Below are positions 17,300 to 24,113 of a stretch of DNA of 64,000 bases, one piece after another (positions within the stretch are counted from its first letter, which is position 1; every line of letters begins with the position of its first letter). Under the pieces are notes generated by a model, which was given only the letters and a program-made list of their open reading frames with translations, was not told the origin of the DNA and searched no databases. Made by a program: the position numbers and the translations under genes. The stretch lies in NCBI RefSeq assembly GCF_042680125.1, contig NZ_JBHTNY010000007.1. The stretch is one strand, 5' to 3'. This stretch comes from Robinsoniella peoriensis. GTDB taxonomy: Bacteria > Bacillota > Clostridia > Lachnospirales > Lachnospiraceae.

Positions 17300-17449
17300 T
17301 TATTTGGTTTCTTTGTGTGATGTGTGTGTTCTACAGAATTTACAGTATTTTTTTGTTTCCATTCTGTCCGGATGATTTTTCTTATCCTTCGTCATGTTGT
17401 AGTTACGTTGTTTACATTCCGTACATGCCAATGTGATTTTAACGCGCAC
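17300..17449 (-). CDS. rpmG: Ribosomal protein L33, zinc-binding form
   Basis: Translated by me from the gap upstream of secE: 49 residues, starting VRVKITLACTECKQRNYNMT and ending YCKFCRTHTSHKETK. The two CxxC pairs (ACTEC and YCKFC) make it the zinc-ribbon (C+) form of L33, a 50S protein near the E site. The start codon is GTG with GAGGTGG five bases upstream. It is the first gene of the rpmG-secE-nusG-rplK-rplA unit. It is easily missed because it is short and starts with GTG. Confidence 0.93.
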   Translation of the reverse strand: MRVKITLACTECKQRNYNMTKDKKNHPDRMETKKYCKFCRTHTSHKETK

Positions 17450-17514
17450 AACTTCCACCTCGCCTTCTTTGTAATTTGGTAACAGCTTGCGTAGGCTGTT
17501 GAATTTTTAGGCAT

Positions 17515-17585
17515 AAAAAAAAGACCTACTTCCATTCGCTCGTTTATCTTATCATATACAATAGCTGGAAGTCAAGTCTTTTTTT
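17515..17585 (-). terminator. Terminator after sdaAA, overlapping the rpmG promoter
   Basis: Long inverted repeat: AAAAAAAGACTTGACTTCCA on one side and TGGAAGTAGGTCTTTTTTTT on the other, with about 33 bases between. On the minus strand it ends in eight T. It can stop transcripts from sdaAB-sdaAA. The -35 and -10 of the next unit lie inside it. Confidence 0.65.
17546..17575 (-). promoter_or_regulatory. Promoter of rpmG-secE-nusG-rplK-rplA
   Basis: Minus strand TTGACT (17570-17575), 18-base spacer, TAAGAT (17546-17551). The -35 lies in the 5' arm and the -10 in the loop of the terminator hairpin, so a new transcript starts past the first arm and cannot form the full hairpin. Confidence 0.65.
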
Positions 17586-17668
17586 GACAAGAACCATGAT
17601 CTTATGCAGTGTTTTAATTACAAATATCTCAGAAATCTGCCTGAAGTATCATTCAGATACGCTCCGGA

Positions 17669-18550
17669 TCAGCGGAATTTTTCCTGTCCCTGTTTTAATG
17701 ATACTTCCCTGCCGAATGCTGTGGCTGCCAGGCCGCCTTCCCCCGTTTCCCGCAGGGAGACATTCATCAGATCTCCGACTTCTTTCATGGCATCAATCAC
17801 CTGATCAGGGGGAATCCGGCTTTCTATTCCAGCCAATGCCATATCGGCACATGCCAGTGCGTTCACCGCCCCGATTACATTCCGCTTCACACACGGAACC
17901 TCTACCAAACCGGCTACCGGATCACAGACCAGTCCCAGCAGATTTTTAAGAGACATCGCGGCCGCATGAGCGATCTGACCTGCATTTCCGCCTCTGAGAT
18001 GTACCATTGCCCCTGCCGCCATCGCACTTGCCGAACCTATTTCCGCCTGACAGCCGCCGGAAGCTCCGGCAATATAAGCACGGACAGCTATAACCTGTCC
18101 AATTCCAGCAGCCACATACAGTGCTTCTCCAATACGTGCATCCTCTGTCTGCTCATTCTTGTAAAAAGGGACCAGTACAGCCGGAAGTACGCCGCAGGCA
18201 CCAGCTGTGGGTGCAGCCACAATCCGTTTCATGCAGGCATTGGATTCACCCATCTGCAGTGCCGCCGCAATGACCTCTCCCATAAATGCACCGCACAATG
18301 GTGTTTCCTTTTGAATATACTGTTCCATAATACCGCCGCTTCCGCCTACCAGACCGCTGTTGGAAATCAGTTTTTCATCATATGCTTCACTGGACGAAAG
18401 CATCGCCCGCCACATACCCATCATCTTCTCAAAAGATTCCTCTTTTGTAACTTTCCGCTCATTCATATCATCCTGCAGGATGGTTTCCCAGAATGGAATC
18501 TGTGATTCCCTGCATACTTCTAAGATTTCCTCTAATGAGTTATATGCCAT
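17669..18550 (-). CDS. sdaAA: L-serine dehydratase, alpha subunit
   Basis: Iron-sulfur L-serine deaminase, catalytic chain, converting L-serine to pyruvate and ammonia. 293 residues. The family signatures are SNSGLVGGSGGIMEQY (about 63-78), IVAAPTAGACGVLPAVLVPF (about 109-128), AGASGGCQAEIGSASAMAAG and a conserved CDPVAGLVEVPCVKRN; the cysteines in these segments are candidates for the 4Fe-4S cluster. Lies one base after sdaAB, so the two are translationally linked. Two-chain enzymes of this type are standard in Clostridia. Confidence 0.96.
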   Translation of the reverse strand: MAYNSLEEILEVCRESQIPFWETILQDDMNERKVTKEESFEKMMGMWRAMLSSSEAYDEKLISNSGLVGGSGGIMEQYIQKETPLCGAFMGEVIAAALQMGESNACMKRIVAAPTAGACGVLPAVLVPFYKNEQTEDARIGEALYVAAGIGQVIAVRAYIAGASGGCQAEIGSASAMAAGAMVHLRGGNAGQIAHAAAMSLKNLLGLVCDPVAGLVEVPCVKRNVIGAVNALACADMALAGIESRIPPDQVIDAMKEVGDLMNVSLRETGEGGLAATAFGREVSLKQGQEKFR

Positions 18551-18551
18551 G

Positions 18552-19220
18552 TTACCGGTTCCCTCCTATATCAATATATGTTACCTTCAGTATGCCCTCT
18601 TTCTGCTCCAGCCACTCAATGGATTCCTTTGGAATCTTCTGGTCTGTCTCTATGATCATCACCGCATAGCCCCCTCGTTTTTTCCGGTGCAGGGACATAT
18701 TGGCAACATTCACGGACTTCTGAAAAAGCATGGATGCCACCTCGGCAACATAACCGGGCTGATCCATGTTATGAATAATTAATGTGGGATTCTCACAGGT
18801 ACAATTGACCTCCACATCATTGATTTTATTCAGCATAATCCGACCGCCCCCCAGAGAAGAAGCCTGAACTGTCAGCTTTCTGTGCTGGCCATCCTCCAGT
18901 ACCATCTGTACGGAATTAGGATGTGCCCCCTTTAAAGTTGTCTCTTCAAATGTAAACTCTAATCCCTTTTCTCCTGCCATTTTAAAGCTTTCCGGAATCC
19001 TGACATCATCCGGCTCCATTCCAAGCAGGCCTGCCACTATGGCTTTATCTGTACCATGTCCTACTCCGGTCGCCGCAAAGGAGCCATGCATACAAATCCG
19101 TGCTTTTAAGGGCATACATCCCAGCAGCTTTCTCCCCATCAACCCGATCCTTACTGCCCCGGCCGTATGAGAGCTTGATGGTCCAACCATAACAGGTCCC
19201 AAAATATCGAATATGTTCAT
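18552..19220 (-). CDS. sdaAB: L-serine dehydratase, beta subunit
   Basis: Regulatory chain of the two-subunit serine dehydratase. 222 residues: an N-terminal SDH-beta domain beginning MNIFDILGPVMVGPSSSHTA and a C-terminal ACT domain (LIIHNMDQPGYVAEVASMLF, about 149-168) that in relatives binds serine. AAGGAG is nine bases before the ATG. First gene of the pair; promoter at 19284-19312. The leader carries a short hairpin (GGGAGCG/CGTTCCC, 19250-19268). Confidence 0.95.
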   Translation of the reverse strand: MNIFDILGPVMVGPSSSHTAGAVRIGLMGRKLLGCMPLKARICMHGSFAATGVGHGTDKAIVAGLLGMEPDDVRIPESFKMAGEKGLEFTFEETTLKGAHPNSVQMVLEDGQHRKLTVQASSLGGGRIMLNKINDVEVNCTCENPTLIIHNMDQPGYVAEVASMLFQKSVNVANMSLHRKKRGGYAVMIIETDQKIPKESIEWLEQKEGILKVTYIDIGGNR

Positions 19221-19283
19221 CCGTTTTTTCTCCTTAGCGTAAATTGAAAGGGAACGCCGAACGCTCCCTTAAAGAATATATTC

Positions 19284-19312
19284 ATTATTATATTTTATCA
19301 AATCCCTGTCAA
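19284..19312 (-). promoter_or_regulatory. Promoter of sdaAB-sdaAA
   Basis: Minus strand TTGACA (19307-19312) with AATAAT at 17 bases (19284-19289) or TAATAA at 16. The predicted start precedes the GGGAGCG...CGTTCCC hairpin, which is therefore in the 5' leader and not a terminator of the kinase gene; it has no T run. Confidence 0.6.
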
Positions 19313-19328
19313 AAAGTATAGGGGGCAG

Positions 19329-20648
19329 CTAATTTTTTTCTGCGGTGCCCACTCGCAGGGAAACCAGCGTACGAAAAACCTTTTCTTCCTCTTTACACTC
19401 CATACTGCCTTCGTATTTTTTTACAATTCCCTTTACAATGTCAAGTCCCAGACCATGGCAGAACTTATCTTTTTTAGAAGTTTTAAAGTTTCCTTCCCGT
19501 TTAGCTTCCAAAGCTCTGGTCTCACCGGATCTGGCATTACAAAAAATCAGAACCTGATAGCCTGCACGGTACTGGCTTTTCACATTAATAAAGCGCTCCT
19601 GGGAATTCTCCATGCGCATGCAGCTTTCAATTGCATTATCAAATAAATTATAAAAGATACTGAGCCAGTCAACATCATCGACTCTTCCACTGACAAAATG
19701 TGCCATGTTTAACTGCAGTTTAATTTTATTTTTCGCACACTCTGTAATTTTATTATGCAGTACTGCATCAATCATTACATTTCTGCTGATATTGCTTTGC
19801 AGAAGCTTGTCATATTCTTTATTCAGTCGTTTTGTGATTTCACCCATAGATTCTGTATGATTATCCCGTACCAGCCTTTCTATGGTCTGAAGATGGTTTC
19901 CAATATCGTGGCGCATTTTCTGCACCAGTTCGTTTTGCTCTTCCAGAACCTTATAATGCTCTCTCAAAAGCTTTTGCTGCATCAGCAGATATTGATTCTC
20001 TCTTTTAAGGTTTTCTCTGCTGTACCAGGTCAGCAATCCGCCGAATACGCACAGCATAGCTACCACATACATCAGTACCCAGGGTTCGAGAAGCCGGTTT
20101 GCATTTTCATTCATCATAAAGACAGTTGCAGCCAGATTCACAAATACGGATACAATAGCAAATACCTTCCAGATCCACAAAGGAATTTTTTCAAATACGC
20201 AGAATTTAATCACACCACATATGATTGCGGCAGCAAGAATATTTTTAGCCCCGTTTACGGCAGTCACTAATAAAATATTCTCTCCACTGTAAAGAGCAGC
20301 AGCGCCGCCAAAACCAAATATGTTGTTCGTAATCAGACTGAACGCCGCACCGATAATCCCAAAAAATTCTATAAATGCGTAAAATTTCACAAAATCATTT
20401 ACCGGTTTCACCGATATTTTATAGATGACTGCCATCCACAGAATGATTTCTGCCACATAGACCAGAAATGCAGAACCGCCGTTCTTTACAGGCAGCATCA
20501 GCAAACCATCCACCACAGCAAGAAGAAGCAGAATCATCCGCTTCTTTCTCAAGTCCATATTTCCGGTATCTACGCACCGAATGGCAAAAATATAGAATAT
20601 AACAGTTTCTAACAGGGCAGCAACACATTTTCCGGTAAATACCGTCAT
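19329..20648 (-). CDS. AgrC-like sensor histidine kinase (GHKL type)
   Basis: Membrane sensor kinase of the HPK10/AgrC class, typically peptide-sensing. 439 residues: about six hydrophobic segments in residues 1-205, a coiled linker (LLMQQKLLREHYKVLEEQNE), the dimerisation/phosphoacceptor motif MRHDIGNHLQT (H at about 248) and a GHKL ATPase domain with N-box NLFDNAIESC and G-box HGLGLDIVKGIV. It is 26 bases downstream of the LytTR regulator and should phosphorylate it. No agrB/agrD signal genes are present in the window, so the ligand is unknown. Confidence 0.9.
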   Translation of the reverse strand: MTVFTGKCVAALLETVIFYIFAIRCVDTGNMDLRKKRMILLLLAVVDGLLMLPVKNGGSAFLVYVAEIILWMAVIYKISVKPVNDFVKFYAFIEFFGIIGAAFSLITNNIFGFGGAAALYSGENILLVTAVNGAKNILAAAIICGVIKFCVFEKIPLWIWKVFAIVSVFVNLAATVFMMNENANRLLEPWVLMYVVAMLCVFGGLLTWYSRENLKRENQYLLMQQKLLREHYKVLEEQNELVQKMRHDIGNHLQTIERLVRDNHTESMGEITKRLNKEYDKLLQSNISRNVMIDAVLHNKITECAKNKIKLQLNMAHFVSGRVDDVDWLSIFYNLFDNAIESCMRMENSQERFINVKSQYRAGYQVLIFCNARSGETRALEAKREGNFKTSKKDKFCHGLGLDIVKGIVKKYEGSMECKEEEKVFRTLVSLRVGTAEKN

Positions 20649-20674
20649 TATTTCACCTCACATTAGATTGTATT

Positions 20675-21394
20675 CTAGATATCTTCCCCCAGCCACCTGG
20701 CAAATGCCCTGCGGACATCATTCAGATACCTTCGGCTGATCGGAACCTTTTTCCCATTGCGCAGAATCAATTCATTACGGCAAAATTCTTTTACAAAATT
20801 CAGATTCACAATATAACTGTTATGGCATCTTACAAAGTAATCCGATCCAAGCTGTGCCTGCAGTTCGGTCAATCCGGAAGATGTTCTGACAGTTTCTCCG
20901 ACGCAGACCGCAAGTGTACTGCGCTTTTCCCTTTCTAAGTACTGAATATCCATAGGAAGCAATATAATCTTTCTTCCTTTTACCATGACAACAATACGTT
21001 CTCTGGCAACCTTACTTTTCTGTTGGATTTGCTTCTCAATAATCTTTGGCAGATATTTTTCCAGGTCTTTTTTCAAAACAAAATAGCAGTAGTCAACCTC
21101 ATATACTTTTGAACTGTAGCAAAGATAGTTCGTCAAAAACACAATTTTTGTTCTGGTATCTAATGCTTCCAGCTTTTTCGCAACCTCAACCCCGTTAGAT
21201 TCACCTATTTCAATATCCAGAAACAGTAAATCCAAATCATAAATACTTTCCCTTACGTAATGGTATAACTCCTCCGGATTCAAAAATTCATGAATTTCAT
21301 ACTCACACTTGTTTTTCTTCAAAAATTTCTCAATGAAATCTTTGCTTACCTGAACCGCCTTTGCTTCATCGTCACATATCCCGATTCGCATCAT
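20675..21394 (-). CDS. LytTR-family response regulator (AgrA-like)
   Basis: 239 residues. Receiver domain with acidic pocket IGICDDEAKAV and phospho-acceptor LLFLDIEIGESNGVEVAKKL (D at about 57), then a LytTR DNA-binding domain (about 130-235; IQYLEREKRSTLAVCVGE, FVRCHNSYIVNLNFVKEF). Such regulators bind pairs of 9-bp direct repeats about two helical turns apart; a perfect pair lies upstream at 21510-21540, so autoregulation is likely. Start ATG at 21394, seven bases after AAGGTGGG. Confidence 0.93.
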   Translation of the reverse strand: MMRIGICDDEAKAVQVSKDFIEKFLKKNKCEYEIHEFLNPEELYHYVRESIYDLDLLFLDIEIGESNGVEVAKKLEALDTRTKIVFLTNYLCYSSKVYEVDYCYFVLKKDLEKYLPKIIEKQIQQKSKVARERIVVMVKGRKIILLPMDIQYLEREKRSTLAVCVGETVRTSSGLTELQAQLGSDYFVRCHNSYIVNLNFVKEFCRNELILRNGKKVPISRRYLNDVRRAFARWLGEDI

Positions 21395-21432
21395 GATTCA
21401 TCCCACCTTACTTATTTCTTTTCATTACCCGA

Positions 21433-21469
21433 ATATAATTGCACAATTATATTTCTTGGAATTATACCA
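21433..21469 (-). promoter_or_regulatory. Extended -10 promoter and adjoining palindrome before the LytTR regulator
   Basis: Minus strand TGGTATAAT (hexamer 21461-21466) without a good -35, as expected for an activated promoter. Eight bases further lies ATATAATTG-TG-CAATTATAT (21433-21452), a perfect 20-base palindrome with a 2-base centre, at or just past the start of transcription. Confidence 0.5.
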
Positions 21470-21509
21470 TCCGTATCACAGTAAATGCAATGCTAAATAC
21501 ACTTTTAAC

Positions 21510-21540
21510 ACAGTTCGTGTAATATTTAACCAAAGTTTGT
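21510..21540 (+). promoter_or_regulatory. Pair of LytTR-type binding boxes
   Basis: ACAGTTCGT (21510-21518) and AAAGTTTGT (21532-21540). Both match the published LytTR consensus [TA][AC][CA]GTTN[AG][TG] at all positions and are 22 bp start to start, i.e. on one face of the helix. They lie in the divergent region between the LytTR/kinase pair and the XRE gene. Confidence 0.65.
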
Positions 21541-21681
21541 CGATTTCATTAAAAAATAGTCAAAAAATGGTAAATACTTCCATCCATTATAATCCACAAG
21601 CTATTTTTTAGGTTATAGATTATTATAATATAACAAAACAAATAATACAATACTTAATAAGTAATTATACAGGGGGTAAGT

Positions 21682-22026
21682 ATGACAATTGATTATACCG
21701 CTATCGGACGCAGAATCCGAGCCATGAGATTAACCCAGAAAATTACACAAGAACGGCTCGCCGAACAGGTAGATATCTCTACACCACATCTTAGCAATAT
21801 CGAAAGAGGGGTCACCCATGTAAGCCTGCCTACATTAATCACTATTGCAAATGCACTCCACACTACGGTAGACAATCTATTGTGCGACAGCCTTCCCGAA
21901 GCAAAGTCTTTCTACGTGAAAGAATTAAGGGATTTGTTAAACGACTGTGACGAAAAAGAGCTCCGCATATTGACGGAAACTTTAAGATCTCTGAAATCTT
22001 CCCTTCAGGATACTTATGGACAATGA
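21682..22026 (+). CDS. XRE-family transcriptional regulator
   Basis: 114-residue protein with an N-terminal Cro/CI helix-turn-helix (IGRRIRAMRLTQKITQERLA followed by EQVDISTPHLSNIERG, about residues 7-43) and a C-terminal helical tail. This short single-domain type is common in Lachnospiraceae, with unknown targets. GGGGG precedes the ATG. It is divergent from the AgrA/AgrC-like pair and shares its 286-base upstream region, which holds the LytTR boxes. Confidence 0.88.
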   Translation: MTIDYTAIGRRIRAMRLTQKITQERLAEQVDISTPHLSNIERGVTHVSLPTLITIANALHTTVDNLLCDSLPEAKSFYVKELRDLLNDCDEKELRILTETLRSLKSSLQDTYGQ

Positions 22027-22055
22027 ATCATCGCTTGCATAATGACTGATAAAAC

Positions 22056-22091
22056 AAAAAAGGACATTCCATTTGGAATTATCCTTTTTTT
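22056..22091 (+). terminator. Terminator after the XRE gene
   Basis: AAAAAAGGA...TTCCATTTGGAA...TCCTTTTTTT: outer pairs AAAAAAGGA/TCCTTTTTT and an inner TTCCA/TGGAA. The run of A on the other side makes it usable from the minus strand too. Confidence 0.8.
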
Positions 22092-22166
22092 ATTACCAAG
22101 CCGATACCTTTTCTGGCCTTGCACCCGGTATGTGTCCATCCAGTTTCCGAAAAGCTGTTACACTTC

Positions 22167-22697
22167 TTAGGATATATTATTCAGTATTCCATAAATATAA
22201 GTATCTTTCCAGACAGGCTGATTATTCTCATCCTTCCAGAAATATACGTTCTTTCTTAAATATCCTTCCCTGATAAATCCCAATTTCTCCAATAATCCCC
22301 AGGAATTCTGATTGTCCGGATCACAGTACGCACAAATCCTATGGACTCCATTTCCAAATGCCCATATAATCAGCTTTTCACAGCTTTCTTTTGCATATCC
22401 TTTTTTCCAGTAATTTTCATTAAACACATATCCGATTTCCAGAGAATTACAATCGCATTTGCCCAAATAAACATTACCTATCATTTTACCTGTAGATTTT
22501 AGCTCAACCGCAATCATTTCATCCGTTGAAATTCTGGATTCCAGATTTTCCTTAACCTCTTCCATTGACATCGGCTTATATGGCTCATATTCCAGGACTT
22601 TCGGATTGGACAAGTATTCATATAGGTCCTGTAAATCACTTGTTGTGTATCTTCTTAATATTAATCGGTCCGTTTCTGCGATTATTATTTTTTCCAT
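22167..22697 (-). CDS. GNAT acetyltransferase (RimJ/RimL-like)
   Basis: 176-residue GCN5-related N-acetyltransferase. The N-terminus has the usual TDRLILRRYTTSDLQDLYEY, and the acetyl-CoA-binding region reads IGYVFNENYWKKGYAKESCE (about 87-106) followed by WAFGNGVHRICAYCDPDNQNS. Relatives acetylate ribosomal proteins or small molecules; the substrate cannot be predicted. GGGAGATAAAT precedes the ATG. It stands alone between a terminator and the repeat element. Confidence 0.88.
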   Translation of the reverse strand: MEKIIIAETDRLILRRYTTSDLQDLYEYLSNPKVLEYEPYKPMSMEEVKENLESRISTDEMIAVELKSTGKMIGNVYLGKCDCNSLEIGYVFNENYWKKGYAKESCEKLIIWAFGNGVHRICAYCDPDNQNSWGLLEKLGFIREGYLRKNVYFWKDENNQPVWKDTYIYGILNNIS

Positions 22698-22820
22698 ATT
22701 TATCTCCCCGTAAATTTATCTTTACCAGCTTCCTGTACTTTTTTATTATATCATTGCCATATTCCAAAGTCACTTTATTTTTCTTTTTTCTGGCATTTTC
22801 TAACCTTCCCGGAGTACTAT

Positions 22821-22877
22821 AGCGTGTTTTAAAAAAGTGGGGCGTGCAGATGGCGGGTATGAATTTTCAAACACGCT
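22821..22877. repeat. 57-bp palindromic interspersed element
   Basis: Ends AGCGTGTTTTAAAA and (reversed) AGCGTGTTTGAAAATTC; the core is GC-rich. On the minus strand AGTGGGG (downstream of the GH88 stop) can pair with CCCCACT inside the element, which is followed by TTTTTT, so it probably also ends the GH88 operon. Confidence 0.65.
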
Positions 22878-22903
22878 CTGGCAGCTCCCCACTCAATATT
22901 ATG

Positions 22904-24049
22904 TTACCAATACGTCTTCCAGTCTTTTATATTTCTGACCAGTGCCTCAAGATAGAAATAATCTCCCCACAGATTACATTCATCGACCCCTCTGTCGGAT
23001 ACGCTGTTAAATGGACTGCTTTTCGCATAAACACCATGCAGGATCAGTCCGTTTGCTTCCTTCGGTGACCTAACCGCATAGTTGTCTATCAGACTTTCCA
23101 GCATCTTCTGAGCCCTTTTACCATAAAAGGATTGCTCTTCCTTTTCCAGTCCCCCGTTTTCACACATTTCCATGATCCCGCAGACTGCTGCTGCGGCGGC
23201 TGACGAATCTCTCGGTTCATGGCTCCCCTCTGAAAACTGCAAATCCCAATAGGGAACCATATCCTCCGGGAGATGTCTTAGATAAAACTCCGTCACTTTG
23301 CGGAACAATTCTCTGCAGGTTTCATCTTTTGTATACCGCCATGCCAATGCCGTGCCATATATTCCCCAGGCCTGCCCTCTCGCCCAGGCAGAATCATCCT
23401 GATATCCCTGAGCCGTAACCCCCCGTAACGGCTCTCCGGTCCTCGGATTAAAAAAATAAGTGTGGTAGGTGGAATTATCTTCCCGCACCAGGTTTTGGAT
23501 GCTTGTCTTCGTATGACGTACTGCAGCGTCTCTGTACTTTCCGTCTCCAGTTACTCTGGAAGCCCAGTATAATAAGGGCAGATTCAGCAGACAGTCAATA
23601 ATCAGGCGGTAATTATCCTCTGCCCCCGGCTCTCCCCATGCCTGGAGAAACTCCCCTTTTACCTGAAAACGGCTGATAAGCTGGTCTGCAGCCAGAATAG
23701 CCGCCTCTTTTGCCCTTTTATTTCCCGTAATCTGATATGCTGCCACGCAGGAAGGTGTGTATAGAAATCCCATATCATGGTGGTCTACATCTATTTTCTG
23801 TTTTATCCTATTATAAAAGCTCTCAACCTGAACCTCCGCCGCCGATCTGAAACTTTCCTCTGCCGTCAGTTCATAGGCAAGCCAGTATGTCCCCGTACAG
23901 AATCCGGTTGTCCACTCTGTATTTTCTGTTACCGGGTAAAACAGATGCTCACTATTGGATCCCGGAAAATTATATGTGTAGTTATTCAGATTTCCTTTTA
24001 GAATAGATACTGCCTGCGCAGCTGCTTTTTGTACTTTTAACTTCTCCAT
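22904..24049 (-). CDS. Unsaturated glucuronyl hydrolase, family GH88
   Basis: Cytoplasmic enzyme that cleaves the unsaturated uronic acid left by polysaccharide lyases from oligosaccharides (glycosaminoglycan, gellan or similar). 381 residues, normal. The two catalytic aspartates of the Bacillus UGL type are recognisable as Asp92 (HHDMGFLY) and Asp152 (IIDCLLNLPLLYWA), 60 residues apart as in known members, followed by TAQGYQDDSAWARGQAWG. No signal peptide. CAGGAGGG precedes the ATG. It is the last gene of the permease-permease-binding protein operon, so the transported sugar is probably an unsaturated oligosaccharide. No lyase is present here. Confidence 0.92.
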   Translation of the reverse strand: MEKLKVQKAAAQAVSILKGNLNNYTYNFPGSNSEHLFYPVTENTEWTTGFCTGTYWLAYELTAEESFRSAAEVQVESFYNRIKQKIDVDHHDMGFLYTPSCVAAYQITGNKRAKEAAILAADQLISRFQVKGEFLQAWGEPGAEDNYRLIIDCLLNLPLLYWASRVTGDGKYRDAAVRHTKTSIQNLVREDNSTYHTYFFNPRTGEPLRGVTAQGYQDDSAWARGQAWGIYGTALAWRYTKDETCRELFRKVTEFYLRHLPEDMVPYWDLQFSEGSHEPRDSSAAAAAVCGIMEMCENGGLEKEEQSFYGKRAQKMLESLIDNYAVRSPKEANGLILHGVYAKSSPFNSVSDRGVDECNLWGDYFYLEALVRNIKDWKTYW

Positions 24050-24113
24050 AAATGCCCTCCTGCTGTAACTCCCGTTCCGCTGAATTCTCCATTTGTGGCA
24101 GCTCCATAATTTT

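Noticed and set aside
19249..19271. Terminator of the AgrC-like kinase gene
   Set aside because: The GGGAGCG/CGTTCCC hairpin has no T run and lies after the sdaAB promoter, so it belongs to the sdaAB leader.
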